Of a stretch of 64,000 bases of DNA, positions 6,579 through 15,535 are shown one piece after another. The stretch is taken from positions 30,767 to 94,766 of the forward strand of contig DAOUPT010000006.1 of NCBI GenBank assembly GCA_030626025.1. The letters are read 5' to 3'. The stretch comes from Anderseniella sp. (lineage in GTDB: Bacteria > Pseudomonadota > Alphaproteobacteria > Rhizobiales > Aestuariivirgaceae). The notes below the pieces were generated by a model, which was not told the origin of the DNA, ran no database searches, and was given only the letters and a program-made list of their open reading frames with translations. Positions within the stretch are counted from its first letter, which is position 1, and each line of letters begins with the position of its first letter. A program made the translations under genes and the position numbers.

Positions 6579-7697
6579 ATGCAACTCGGCGTACCAAAAG
6601 AGATAAAAGTAAAAGAATTTCGTGTTGGCATGACCCCAACCGCAGTTCGCGAACTAACCAGCCGTGGCCATCAGGTGATGGTTGAAACCAATGCCGGTGT
6701 CGGTATTGGCATGACCGATGCAGACTATGAAGCAGCCGGTGCAACCATTTCAGCCGATGCCAAAACGATCTTTGAAAAATGCGAAATGATCATCAAGGTC
6801 AAGGAACCCCAAGCAGTTGAACGGGCCATGCTGCGTGAAGGTCAATTGCTATTTACTTATTTGCACTTGGCACCCGATCCTGATCAAACCAAAGATCTGG
6901 TTGATAGCGGTGCAACCTGCATTGCTTATGAAACGGTTACCAGCCCGTCAGGTGGTCTGCCCTTGCTGGCCCCGATGTCAGAAGTGGCCGGGCGTCTTTC
7001 CATTCAGGCCGGTGCCTATCATCTTGAAAAACCTCATGGTGGCCACGGTCTTTTGCTCGGCGGCGTGCCTGGTGTTGAACCGGCAAAAGTTGTAGTGATT
7101 GGCGGCGGTATGGTTGGTCGTCACGCAGCCCACATTGCCATGGGCATGGGTGCAGATGTCTGGGTAATTGATCGCAACGTCGATGTCATGCGTGACCTCT
7201 GGCATCAGTTCGGCCGCAACCTCAACACAGTTTATTCCACTGCCGATGCCATCGAAGAGCATTGCGTGCGGGCTGATCTGGTTATCGGTGGTGTGCTTTT
7301 GCCCGGTGCTGCAGCGCCCAAGCTGATCACCCGTGATCTGGTTAAAAAAATGAAACCCGGTTCGGTGATTGTCGATGTGGCTATTGATCAGGGCGGTTGC
7401 TGTGAAACCTCAAAAGCAACAACCCATGATGACCCGATCTTTGTGGTTGATGATGTCATTCACTATTGTGTTGCCAATATGCCAGGCGGTGTTCCCAAAA
7501 CATCAACCTATGCCCTCAACAACGCCACCCTGCCATTCATTATTTCTTTGGCAAATAAAGGCTGGCGCAAAGCCTGTCAGGATGACCCACATCTGCTGGC
7601 CGGCCTCAATGTTCATGCTGGCAAGGTGACCTACAAAGCGGTTGCTGACGCATTGGGTTATGAATTTCAAGATCCCAACGACGCTGTAAAAGCCTGA
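6579..7697 (+). CDS. ald: Alanine dehydrogenase
   Basis: A 372-residue enzyme starting MQLGVPKEIKVKEFRVGMTP, the canonical N-terminus of NAD-dependent alanine dehydrogenase, which interconverts L-alanine and pyruvate plus ammonia. The Rossmann motif VVVIGGGMVGRHAAHIAMGMG lies near residue 170. The family segments VDVAIDQGGC and the final domain with NMPGGVPKTST are present. The ATG at 6579 is preferred over one at 6561 because GGAG lies 8 bases before it. With xsc and pta nearby, it could regenerate pyruvate for taurine:pyruvate aminotransferase, a known pairing, but no aminotransferase of that kind lies in the window. Confidence 0.95.
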   Translation: MQLGVPKEIKVKEFRVGMTPTAVRELTSRGHQVMVETNAGVGIGMTDADYEAAGATISADAKTIFEKCEMIIKVKEPQAVERAMLREGQLLFTYLHLAPDPDQTKDLVDSGATCIAYETVTSPSGGLPLLAPMSEVAGRLSIQAGAYHLEKPHGGHGLLLGGVPGVEPAKVVVIGGGMVGRHAAHIAMGMGADVWVIDRNVDVMRDLWHQFGRNLNTVYSTADAIEEHCVRADLVIGGVLLPGAAAPKLITRDLVKKMKPGSVIVDVAIDQGGCCETSKATTHDDPIFVVDDVIHYCVANMPGGVPKTSTYALNNATLPFIISLANKGWRKACQDDPHLLAGLNVHAGKVTYKAVADALGYEFQDPNDAVKA

Positions 7698-7710
7698 TCA
7701 AACACTATTT

Positions 7711-7741
7711 CTGTCATGCCGGTTTGATATCGGCATGACAG
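7711..7741. repeat. Dispersed GTCATGCC palindrome (hairpin) after ald
   Basis: CTGTCATGCCG and CGGCATGACAG form a perfect 11-bp stem with a 9-base loop. There is no T-run, so it is more likely an intergenic palindromic repeat or an mRNA-stabilising 3' hairpin than a classic terminator. A related copy lies at 17412-17440. Confidence 0.7.
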
Positions 7742-7770
7742 GGTCTGGCCTGCGATTTCCGCAAGGCCAG

Positions 7771-8886
7771 TTACTTCAACAGGACAAGTGCCAGCTTGCG
7801 CAAGAAACTAGTATTCTTGATTTTCTCCTTGGTCCACAAAAGCAACCGCCTGCCGGCATACTCCAGCCGACCGAGGTTTGAGTGTGGTACAGCAACAGTC
7901 ACAAGTTGTGTTGTATCGTTGCTCCAGTCTTTCTTGTAGAATTCATCGCCAATAGTCATATCGAAACGCTTTAACTTGCGTGAATGGCTCCAGTCAAACA
8001 ACTGATACAGCAACAACAGTCCCGGTGAATGCTGACCAAACTCTTGCCGCTCAAACCCGCAGACCTGATAGTAAAATGTGTCATGGTGAACAAACCCGAA
8101 CACACTGGCGACCAGCTTGCCGCCGCAGCGGAGTTCGAACTGATGCGTGTTTTTCTGCATGCCGTCATCGGCAACCAGCGCGTGATAAAACCTGGCAACA
8201 TCAGGTGTGTCCATCCGGTGTAAAGTACCAGCATCATTCAGGTTGGTAATTTTCAGGGCCAGCAATTGGCTCATATGTTCCTGGCGTTTTGCTGGATCGG
8301 TAACTTCGATAAGTTCAACATCCCCTTTTTTTGCGAGTTTGCGTAAGCGGCGTTCTATATTGTTTGCAGTTTTGTTGCTACGCAGCAGGCGGGCACATTG
8401 AGACCAGTTTTCAGCCTGAGGAAAATTGAGGGCATGAGTACTGCTGGTGCAATTAAAGTGCGCCAGGTGGGTCATAGGGTTTTTCACACCAATAATACTG
8501 ACCGGCTGCCGGTCCAGCCAAACCAGATCAATTTTGCATTCAATAGTGGCCAGAATGTCTTTCCAAACAACCTCAAAGCCTGCCGTGCTGAGGCTAGCGG
8601 CAAAGTCATCCTGAACCAGTGGGGCCAGATAATCGGCCATGCCATCGCCGATAAAACTCACAACTGTGCCAAAACGACCCTTTTTGAGACACAGGGGAGC
8701 CAGCATCAGTATCTCGCCGGTCACATCGCGCACGACAACCATATGGAGACGGACACCGTCTTTTTTCCCAACGGTTTCATACCATGTCCGGCAAAAAGAA
8801 AATCTTTGATAAATGAAGCACGCTGCGTTGTTTTCAAATTGCAGCCACAAGTCTTTTACCTCATCAAAGCTGCGATAAACTTCCAT
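7771..8886 (-). CDS. GNAT-superfamily acetyltransferase (CelD/BcsL, Acetyltransf_6 type)
   Basis: About 371 residues in the form used here. The N-terminal part has the FemAB-like layout EVKDLWLQFE, FSFCRTWYETVG and LAPLCL. The C-terminal part has the GNAT-6 core: FELRCGGKLVASVFGF, FYYQVCGFE, SPGLLLLYQLFDW and FDMTIGDEFYKKDW. Proteins of this family occur in polysaccharide loci, but no such locus is present and the substrate is unknown. I place the start at 8886, where AAGGA lies seven bases before the ATG. An in-frame ATG at 9069 would add 61 residues without family resemblance and has a weak site. It converges on ald. Confidence 0.8.
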   Translation of the reverse strand: MEVYRSFDEVKDLWLQFENNAACFIYQRFSFCRTWYETVGKKDGVRLHMVVVRDVTGEILMLAPLCLKKGRFGTVVSFIGDGMADYLAPLVQDDFAASLSTAGFEVVWKDILATIECKIDLVWLDRQPVSIIGVKNPMTHLAHFNCTSSTHALNFPQAENWSQCARLLRSNKTANNIERRLRKLAKKGDVELIEVTDPAKRQEHMSQLLALKITNLNDAGTLHRMDTPDVARFYHALVADDGMQKNTHQFELRCGGKLVASVFGFVHHDTFYYQVCGFERQEFGQHSPGLLLLYQLFDWSHSRKLKRFDMTIGDEFYKKDWSNDTTQLVTVAVPHSNLGRLEYAGRRLLLWTKEKIKNTSFLRKLALVLLK

Positions 8887-9140
8887 CTGTAAGTCCTTAA
8901 AATCATTGGTTTTCTGCCGATTAGGAGAAAAGTTTCCATGATTTGATCCGATCTCGCGGTTCAAAGCAGAAAGTTTTGCCAGTACAACCGGTTCACGGGC
9001 GTTCCAGTTGCAGTCAGTGCTGGTTTTATCACTAATACTGTATGACCGTTCAAATGCTTTGCTGTACATAATTTATTCCAAACTATTATCCAGACCGCGG
9101 TTCGATTTTAAGTGTATCTGACAACCACCATGCAAGTTTG

Positions 9141-9209
9141 GGGCCAGCTGGCCCTTAACTGGAGGGATTCAAGATTGATAACTGGCACCTTTTCGAAATT
9201 GTCAATTTC
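9141..9209. promoter_or_regulatory. Cluster of palindromes and direct repeats upstream of xsc
   Basis: Within 70 bp lie a perfect 14-bp palindrome GGGCCAGCTGGCCC (9141-9154), a direct repeat AACTGG at 9157 and 9180 (23 bp apart, about two helical turns), and an inverted repeat GAAATTG-T-CAATTTC (9195-9209). These are candidate operators for sulfonate-responsive control. The regulator is not identifiable here. Confidence 0.45.
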
Positions 9210-9263
9210 AGCTAGCGTGGTCTCAAGAAATTTTTTAAAAAATTATTACAAAGGGTTACCGCC

Positions 9264-11039
9264 ATGAAAATGACAACAGAAGAAGCATTCGTAAAAGTGC
9301 TGCAGATGCATGGCATCGAGCACGGGTTTGGAATTATCGGCTCGGCCTTTATGCCGATTTCCGATTTGTTTCCCAAGGCGGGTATTACCTTTTGGGATGT
9401 GGCACATGAAACCAATGGTGGCCTGATTTGTGACGGTTATACCCGCACCACCGGCAAAATGGCCATGGCCATTGCCCAGAACGGCCCCGGCATTACCGGT
9501 TTTGTCACCCCGATTAAAACCGCTTACTGGAACCACACCCCGATGTTGCTGGTGACGCCACAAGCTGCCAATAAAACCATCGGTCAGGGCGGTTTTCAGG
9601 AAGTCGAACAAATGGCGCTGTTCCGTGACATGGTTTGCTATCAGGAAGAAGTGCGTGATCCATCGCGGATGGCCGAAGTGCTCAACCGGGTGATTAACAA
9701 GGCGTTACGCGGCTCAGCCCCGGCCCAAATCAACGTGCCGCGCGATATGTGGACCCAGGTGATTGATATCGAACTACCTCAGTCGGTCAGTTTTGAACGC
9801 CCGGCCGGTGGTGCCGAGGCAATCACCAAGGCAGCAGCTTTGTTGTCGAATGCCAAATTCCCGGTCATTTTGTCGGGTGCCGGTGTGGTTATCGGTGGCG
9901 CCATTGATGATTGCGTGGCACTGGCTGAAAAGCTCGATGCACCGGTTTGTAGTGGCTATCAGCACAATGACAGTTTCCCCGGCAGCCATCCGCTTGCCGC
10001 CGGACCGCTTGGCTACAACGGTTCCAAAGCAGCGATGGAGTTAATCTCTCAAGCCGATGTGGTGCTGGCTCTCGGCACCCGGCTTAATCCGTTTTCGACC
10101 TTGCCTGGTTATGGCATTGATTACTGGCCCCAGAATGCTGAAATCATTCAGGTCGATATTAATATCGACCGCATTGGTCTGACCAAAAAAGTCTCGGTTG
10201 GTATTTGTGGCGATGCCCAAAAAGTTGCCCAAAGCATTCTGGCGCAACTATCCAGCACTGCCGGTGACGCTGGTCGCGAGGAACGCAAAACCCTTATCCA
10301 CCAAACCAAGTCGTCCTGGTTGCAGGCGCTGTCAAGCATGGACCATGAGGATGATGATCCCGGCACCTCTTGGAATGCGGATTCACGTGTTCGCGATGCC
10401 GAGCGTATGTCACCACGCCAGGCATGGCGCGCCATTCAGGCCGGTCTGCCCAAGGAAGCGATTATCTCCAGCGATATCGGCAACAACTGCGCCATTGGTA
10501 ATGCCTATCCAACTTTTGAAGAGGGCCGCAAATATCTGGCTCCCGGCCTGTTCGGGCCTTGTGGTTACGGATTTCCGGCCATTATTGGTGCAAAAATCGG
10601 TTGTCCGGATGTGCCGGTCGTTGGTTTTGCCGGTGACGGTGCTTTCGGTATCTCAATGAATGAAATGACCTCGGTCGGTCGCGATGAATGGCCAGCAGTA
10701 ACCATGGTGATTTTCCGCAACTACCAATGGGGTGCTGAAAAACGCAACACCACATTATGGTACAGCAACAACTTCGTTGGCACCGAACTTGATCCGCACC
10801 TAAGCTACGCCCGTGTCGCTGAAGGTTGCGGTCTCAAAGGGGTTACGGTCAACACTCAAGCTGAACTGACGCAGGCGCTGGAAACAGCCTGTGCCGCCCA
10901 AAAAGACGGCGTCACCACCTTCATCGAAGTCATCCTCAATCAGGAACTCGGCGAACCCTTCCGCCGCGATGCCATGACCGCCCCGGTCGAAGTCGCCGGT
11001 ATCGACCCGGCCGACATGAAGCCCCAAAAAGGTGCTTGA
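9264..11039 (+). CDS. xsc: Sulfoacetaldehyde acetyltransferase
   Basis: A 591-residue thiamine-diphosphate enzyme with the characteristic Xsc start MKMTTEEAFVKVLQMHGIEH. The catalytic Glu lies in DVAHETNGG (about residue 49). The TPP/Mg signature GDGAFGISMNEM...FRNYQWG lies near residues 455-490, and QAANKTIGQGGFQEVEQM is also typical of Xsc rather than other acetolactate-synthase relatives. It converts sulfoacetaldehyde and phosphate to acetyl phosphate and sulfite, the central step of taurine and related sulfonate dissimilation. AAGGG lies nine bases before the ATG. A phosphate acetyltransferase and a sulfite-exporter-type gene 3 kb downstream complete the path to acetyl-CoA and sulfite efflux. 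Taurine transport and deamination genes are not in the window. Confidence 0.95.
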   Translation: MKMTTEEAFVKVLQMHGIEHGFGIIGSAFMPISDLFPKAGITFWDVAHETNGGLICDGYTRTTGKMAMAIAQNGPGITGFVTPIKTAYWNHTPMLLVTPQAANKTIGQGGFQEVEQMALFRDMVCYQEEVRDPSRMAEVLNRVINKALRGSAPAQINVPRDMWTQVIDIELPQSVSFERPAGGAEAITKAAALLSNAKFPVILSGAGVVIGGAIDDCVALAEKLDAPVCSGYQHNDSFPGSHPLAAGPLGYNGSKAAMELISQADVVLALGTRLNPFSTLPGYGIDYWPQNAEIIQVDINIDRIGLTKKVSVGICGDAQKVAQSILAQLSSTAGDAGREERKTLIHQTKSSWLQALSSMDHEDDDPGTSWNADSRVRDAERMSPRQAWRAIQAGLPKEAIISSDIGNNCAIGNAYPTFEEGRKYLAPGLFGPCGYGFPAIIGAKIGCPDVPVVGFAGDGAFGISMNEMTSVGRDEWPAVTMVIFRNYQWGAEKRNTTLWYSNNFVGTELDPHLSYARVAEGCGLKGVTVNTQAELTQALETACAAQKDGVTTFIEVILNQELGEPFRRDAMTAPVEVAGIDPADMKPQKGA

Positions 11040-11161
11040 TTGATTAACAGTATCCATGAGCAAATCGACCAGCAAATTGCTGTGATTTGCTCATGGAATC
11101 GCGATGTTGTAGTCTCTGATTCGTTGTTTTTATAAAAACATCATTGTCAGGGGGATATGAC

Positions 11162-12793
11162 ATGACCAAATCTTTAAAATTCGGCACAAGCTTTGCTGTT
11201 GCACTGACCATGCAGGCCGCATCACAAAACACCTATGCGCAAAAAGCCAGTCAGGTGCCGCAGGTTGAGGTGGTGCAGGCGGCCATTGGCACCATTTTGA
11301 ACTCGCCGGGTCGTTTGCCCTTTCATCTGCAACGGGTGCGCAAGGCGCTGACCGCCCATTACGTCACCAATGGTGCTCCGTCTTACTGGGTCCATAGCCC
11401 TTCCCATGTTTCGCAATTTGTCCAGCGCATGATGCTTGCCGATGACGATGGCCTTAAACCGGCTGATTATCCCGCCGACTATTTGCTTAATCTGAAGGGC
11501 AGTATTGCCCCCGGCGACCCGATTGCAGCCGCCTTTACCGAGTTGACTTTTTCCTCGTTCTTTATTCGATATGCTGCTGACGTTAAAACCGGCCGCTTTG
11601 TGCCCCAAAAGATTGACCCCGAACTGTTCCAGCCCAAACGCCGGATCAATAAATTGTCCTTGCTGACCGCCATGCAAAAAGCCAAAGCACCGGGAAAAGT
11701 GCTGGACAATTACGCTCCTCACAACCGCCATTACCGGGCCCTCAAACCATTGCTCAATCGCTATCGCCTGCTGGTTGATCGCGGCGGCTGGAAAACAATC
11801 CCCAACGGCAAGACTCTCAAACCGGGTATGTCTGATGAACGCATTCCGCTGATCCGAGCCCGTTTGGAAAAGTCTGGAGACCTTGCTCCCTCATCAACCG
11901 CAACGCCTCAATTGTACAGCAACGATCTGGCTGCGGCTGTAAAATCTTACCAGCGCCGGGTTGGTCTCAATGATGAAGGTATTATTGGCAAGCTAAGCTT
12001 GATCCAGATGAACATTTCAGCCCGTGAACGCCTGCGCCAGATCGCCATCAATATGGAGCGTTGGCGCTGGATGCCCGAAAATCTTGGCGTCAATCACATC
12101 ATGGTCAACATCGCTGCTTTTGAACTCTATAGAGTTGCGAAAAACAAGCTGGTCGAGACAATCAATGTGGTTGTTGGTAAAAAATATCACCAGACGCCGG
12201 TGTTTTCCGACAAGATGGAATACGTGGTGCTCAACCCGACATGGACGGTGCCCTATTCAATCGCCACCAAGGAAATTTTGCCTAAATTGCAAAACAATCC
12301 GGCTTATCTCAAAGCAGACTTTGAAGTGCTGCGGGGTGGCCAACCGGTTGATTCTTACTCGATTGACTGGTCGCAATATTCCACCAGAAACTTCCCTTAT
12401 GTGTTTCGCCAGAAACCGGGACCAAAAAACGCTCTTGGCCAGGTCAAATTCATCCTGCCCAACAAGCACGCCATCTATCTGCATGACACCCCGTCCAAAT
12501 CCTTGTTCGGGCAAAAAAATCGGGCCTTTTCTCATGGTTGTGTGCGGGTCTATAAACCGGTCAATTTTGCCGATAAAATCCTTAGCACGGTTCCCGGCTG
12601 GTCGCCAAACCGCATTCGTCAGGTGCTGGAAAGCCGTGAGCTGACTCGGGTAAATCTGCCCAAACACCTGCCCGTCCATATTGTTTATGCCACCGTCTGG
12701 GCTGGCAAAAACGGTGCCATAAACTTCCGTCCTGACATCTATGGCCGCGACAGAAAACTATACCGCGCCCTGTTCGCCAAACCGACATCATAA
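11162..12793 (+). CDS. Murein L,D-transpeptidase (YcbB-like)
   Basis: About 543 residues. An N-terminal signal peptide (MTKSLKFGTSFAVALTMQAA) is followed by a transpeptidase scaffold domain. A peptidoglycan-binding helix bundle near residues 225-280 contains NDLAAAVKSYQRR and GLNDEGIIGKLSL. The YkuD catalytic domain carries the HGCVRVYKP motif, with the nucleophilic Cys near residue 460. Such enzymes make 3-3 cross-links in the periplasm or attach proteins to murein. The ATG at 11162 follows AGGGGGAT at the right distance; an in-frame TTG 18 bases earlier overlaps that site and is rejected. It separates xsc from tauE/pta but has no obvious link to sulfonates. Confidence 0.9.
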   Translation: MTKSLKFGTSFAVALTMQAASQNTYAQKASQVPQVEVVQAAIGTILNSPGRLPFHLQRVRKALTAHYVTNGAPSYWVHSPSHVSQFVQRMMLADDDGLKPADYPADYLLNLKGSIAPGDPIAAAFTELTFSSFFIRYAADVKTGRFVPQKIDPELFQPKRRINKLSLLTAMQKAKAPGKVLDNYAPHNRHYRALKPLLNRYRLLVDRGGWKTIPNGKTLKPGMSDERIPLIRARLEKSGDLAPSSTATPQLYSNDLAAAVKSYQRRVGLNDEGIIGKLSLIQMNISARERLRQIAINMERWRWMPENLGVNHIMVNIAAFELYRVAKNKLVETINVVVGKKYHQTPVFSDKMEYVVLNPTWTVPYSIATKEILPKLQNNPAYLKADFEVLRGGQPVDSYSIDWSQYSTRNFPYVFRQKPGPKNALGQVKFILPNKHAIYLHDTPSKSLFGQKNRAFSHGCVRVYKPVNFADKILSTVPGWSPNRIRQVLESRELTRVNLPKHLPVHIVYATVWAGKNGAINFRPDIYGRDRKLYRALFAKPTS

Positions 12794-12802
12794 GGGAAAA
12801 AA

Positions 12803-13612
12803 TCAAAGTCCACCGATGGTGAACGATTCTGGCTGGAGGATAGCAACCTTGATTTCGCGGGTCGGTGACAGCAATTCGCCGGTTTTTATTTCGACCAGCT
12901 CAACACCCAGATGTAGCGGTGCATTACGGCTCGAAGATAGAACCAGAGCGACATTTGCCAGATCGCCCGGTTGCAAAACCCACACCCCGTCGGGGCGTCG
13001 CGTACCAGCAGTGAGAACCGCATCGCCCGGCACGTTGCTGATTTTCACTTCCAGCAGGGCGGCGTCGGTGCCCGATTTCAAGGCAAGCTTCAATGGAATA
13101 CCGGCATCAATCGTACCCGAGGCATCAGCCACAACAAGGCTGGCAGTTTTTACCGGTTTAACGATCTTGCCCGCCGCTGTTTTCGCAAATGCTTTATGAT
13201 CCTGCTTGTCGATATTTTCTGGCAGAACCACATGCCGCAAGCTGGCCAGTGCCTGATTGAATTTTTGTCCAAGCTGCGTCTCCCCGCCCTGATGCGAAAG
13301 ACCGTAAAGTCCAAGACCAAAGCCCAAAAACAACGCCAGCGACGAGGCAAAGGCCAGATTGCGGACCATGCGTCCGCCAGCAATTTGCGCGTGGTGGTGA
13401 TCGCCGGCTTCAGGTCTGTCGCTGGTTTGGTTGGCATAATAACCATCAAGCAAGGCTTCTAATTCCCGCCTCGACAGTCGCGTGCCTCTTGTGTCGTTCT
13501 CTAAAGTCTGCCGACGTTCCTCTATCACCAGACCCAGCGGTTTTCTCAAATCGATATTTTCGTCTTTTAAAAATGTCGGGTCGGGTTTTGTTGTTGAATT
13601 TGTTTCGCTCAT
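12803..13612 (-). CDS. Conserved single-pass membrane protein of unknown function
   Basis: A 269-residue protein. The N-terminal 85 residues are polar and cytosolic, with SRRELEALLDGYYA. One membrane helix follows near residues 88-108 (NLAFASSLALFLGFGLGLYG). The remaining 160 residues form a beta-rich extracytoplasmic part, including LLEVKISNVPGDAVLTAG and GVELVEIKTGELLS. The architecture recalls an anti-sigma-factor or envelope sensor, but no zinc-binding anti-sigma motif is present and I assign no function. GAGGGA supports the ATG. It converges on the transpeptidase gene with 9 bases between them. Confidence 0.7.
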   Translation of the reverse strand: MSETNSTTKPDPTFLKDENIDLRKPLGLVIEERRQTLENDTRGTRLSRRELEALLDGYYANQTSDRPEAGDHHHAQIAGGRMVRNLAFASSLALFLGFGLGLYGLSHQGGETQLGQKFNQALASLRHVVLPENIDKQDHKAFAKTAAGKIVKPVKTASLVVADASGTIDAGIPLKLALKSGTDAALLEVKISNVPGDAVLTAGTRRPDGVWVLQPGDLANVALVLSSSRNAPLHLGVELVEIKTGELLSPTREIKVAILQPESFTIGGL

Positions 13613-13712
13613 GGTAGATCCCTCTCAAACTGCAAATTGCTCCCGGCCACAAGCGCAATTTTCAGGACAACAAAGTCGCCAGTGTGACGAAATCAGGCGG
13701 GATCAAGGCCAT

Positions 13713-14465
13713 TCAAAGGAAAGATTTTGCCAGACCGGCACAGCTAAGCCCGATCAGCAGAATAATCACCATGCGTCGAAAACTTTTTGGTGGTGTGGCA
13801 AAAAAATGTCGCGAGCCAAGGTAAACCCCAAGAAACATCGCTGGAAAAAGCGCCACTGCGGTCAGGACAATATCGCTGGAAAACTTGTCGTGATAAGCCA
13901 TGATGCCAATGCCAACGATATCAAGAGCAAAGAGATAGCCGATCATATTGGCCCGAAAGCTTGTTGGCTGAGCATTTTGCGCGGTGAGAAAAAGCCCGAC
14001 CGGCAAGCCGCCAATCGCAGCGCTGTTGGCAAAACCCGAACCGACCCCGACCAGCAATTGCCCGATTGTTCCGGGCCGTCGCTTGAGTGACCAGCCGCTT
14101 AGCAGCACAAGGCAAAGGCCCAAAATCAGCAGGCTGATAATGATGCGAACCACACCGATGTCCAGCGCAACCAATAAGGCCACCCCGATTGGCATGCCGA
14201 TAACCGCGCCAGCCAGCAATCTGCCGACCTGCGGCTTGTCGATATGCGGCCAGGCATTTTTTATTTGAAAAGCCGAGGCGCAGATTTCAAAAATCATCAC
14301 CATGACGATAATCACCAGCGGCTCCATAATCATTGCCATGGCCGAAACCACAATGGCTGAAAACCCGAAACCGGAAAAGCCGCGCACAAACCCGGCGGCA
14401 AAGACCACCAGAGCCAGCGCGCTCAAGGCAAAACCATCAGGAACGGCTGGGAACAAGCCGTACAT
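13713..14465 (-). CDS. tauE: TauE/SafE-family (TSUP) transporter, probable sulfite/sulfonate anion exporter
   Basis: About 250 residues with seven or eight hydrophobic helices and the TSUP repeats: FAAGFVRGFSGFGFSAIVVSA near the N-terminus and GFANSAAIGGLPVGLFL in the second half. TauE-type members export sulfite released by Xsc. The ATG overlaps the stop of the phosphate acetyltransferase gene (TAATG), so the two are co-transcribed. A GTG at 14474 is a possible alternative start. The pairing with pta and the nearby xsc make sulfite export the likeliest role; the specificity is inferred from context. Confidence 0.8.
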   Translation of the reverse strand: MYGLFPAVPDGFALSALALVVFAAGFVRGFSGFGFSAIVVSAMAMIMEPLVIIVMVMIFEICASAFQIKNAWPHIDKPQVGRLLAGAVIGMPIGVALLVALDIGVVRIIISLLILGLCLVLLSGWSLKRRPGTIGQLLVGVGSGFANSAAIGGLPVGLFLTAQNAQPTSFRANMIGYLFALDIVGIGIMAYHDKFSSDIVLTAVALFPAMFLGVYLGSRHFFATPPKSFRRMVIILLIGLSCAGLAKSFL

Positions 14466-15388
14466 TATTTGCACATCAGATTGGCCAATGCCACAGAAGC
14501 AAGCCGCGCCGCAACCGGATCAGCCCGGCTGGTCAGAACCAGCGGTACCTTTGCCCCCATTACCACCCCGGCAGAACATGCTCCCATCATATGCACCATC
14601 GCCTTAAACAACGCGTTACCGGCAACAATTTCCGGCACCACAATAATATCAGCCGCCCCGGCCACCGGATCACTAATACCCTTGATTTTGGCAGCCGTTG
14701 CCGAAACACAAAGATCAAAGGCCAGCGGCCCGCAAAAATCCGCATCAGCAACATTTTCTTTGGCCCAGTCGGCCAGCTGGCGCGCCGCAATGCTTGAGGG
14801 GATGTGTTCATTGGGTGTTTCCGTTGCCGACAGAAACGCAACTTTTGGCCTGACAATACCAAGCTGACCGGCAACCTTGATGGCATTGGTGATGATCGAT
14901 TTTTGTGTGGTGAAATCAGGCGCCGCATTGACCGCCGCATCGGTGATCAAAAGCGGTTTATCGTCGTCGGGAAAGGTCCCCGCAAAGGTCATTGAAAACA
15001 CATGGGTCAACCGCTCATCGGTACGCAAACCTGCATCCCGATTTAAAATCGCCCGCAGATATTCATCCGTATGGATGTGACCCTTCATCAGTATATCAAG
15101 CTCACCGCGTCCGGCAGCTTGTGCTGCCAAAGTTGCCGCCTCGTGCTCATCACCCGCCGCGACAATCTCAAAATCATCGACAGACCACTTCAACTCATCG
15201 GCACAGCGCTTTATCTGCTCTGTATCGCCATACAAAATCGGTACCATCAACCCGGCCTCAAAAGCATCCCTGACACTTTCCAGAACAACGTTCTTGCCAG
15301 CATTAACAACCCCGACCCGTCGCGGTGGATTGTCTTTTACAGCATCAAGAAGTGAGGGCGGACATTGCGGTTCGGGAATGTTTTTCAT
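14465..15388 (-). CDS. pta: Phosphate acetyltransferase (phosphate acetyl/butyryl transferase family)
   Basis: A 307-residue single-domain PTA_PTB protein. Visible family segments are MKGHIHTDEYLRAILNRDAG and LLITDAAVNAAPDF, and then the C-terminal DIIVVPEIVAGNALFKAM, MMGACSAGVVMGAKVPLVLTSR. It would convert acetyl phosphate made by Xsc to acetyl-CoA. This short form, in an operon with tauE and near xsc, is the known partner arrangement in alphaproteobacteria that degrade sulfonates. A fused enoyl-CoA hydratase domain, seen in some annotated relatives, is absent. The ribosome binding site is weak. Confidence 0.85.
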   Translation of the reverse strand: MKNIPEPQCPPSLLDAVKDNPPRRVGVVNAGKNVVLESVRDAFEAGLMVPILYGDTEQIKRCADELKWSVDDFEIVAAGDEHEAATLAAQAAGRGELDILMKGHIHTDEYLRAILNRDAGLRTDERLTHVFSMTFAGTFPDDDKPLLITDAAVNAAPDFTTQKSIITNAIKVAGQLGIVRPKVAFLSATETPNEHIPSSIAARQLADWAKENVADADFCGPLAFDLCVSATAAKIKGISDPVAGAADIIVVPEIVAGNALFKAMVHMMGACSAGVVMGAKVPLVLTSRADPVAARLASVALANLMCK

Positions 15389-15535
15389 CCAAAATTTATA
15401 ACCTGATTTGCATCAGGTGTCTTGTTTCATTTTAAATCCAGCGCCTGCAAACCAGCACCGTAACCTTGAATGTTCACAGGCCCTAGCATACAACAAATAC
15501 CCTGTTGTTTAATAAATTTGGAAAACCGTGCTCGT

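Noticed and set aside
14465..15388. Bifunctional enoyl-CoA hydratase/phosphate acetyltransferase
   Set aside because: Only the phosphate acetyltransferase domain is present; the length (307 residues) leaves no room for a hydratase domain.
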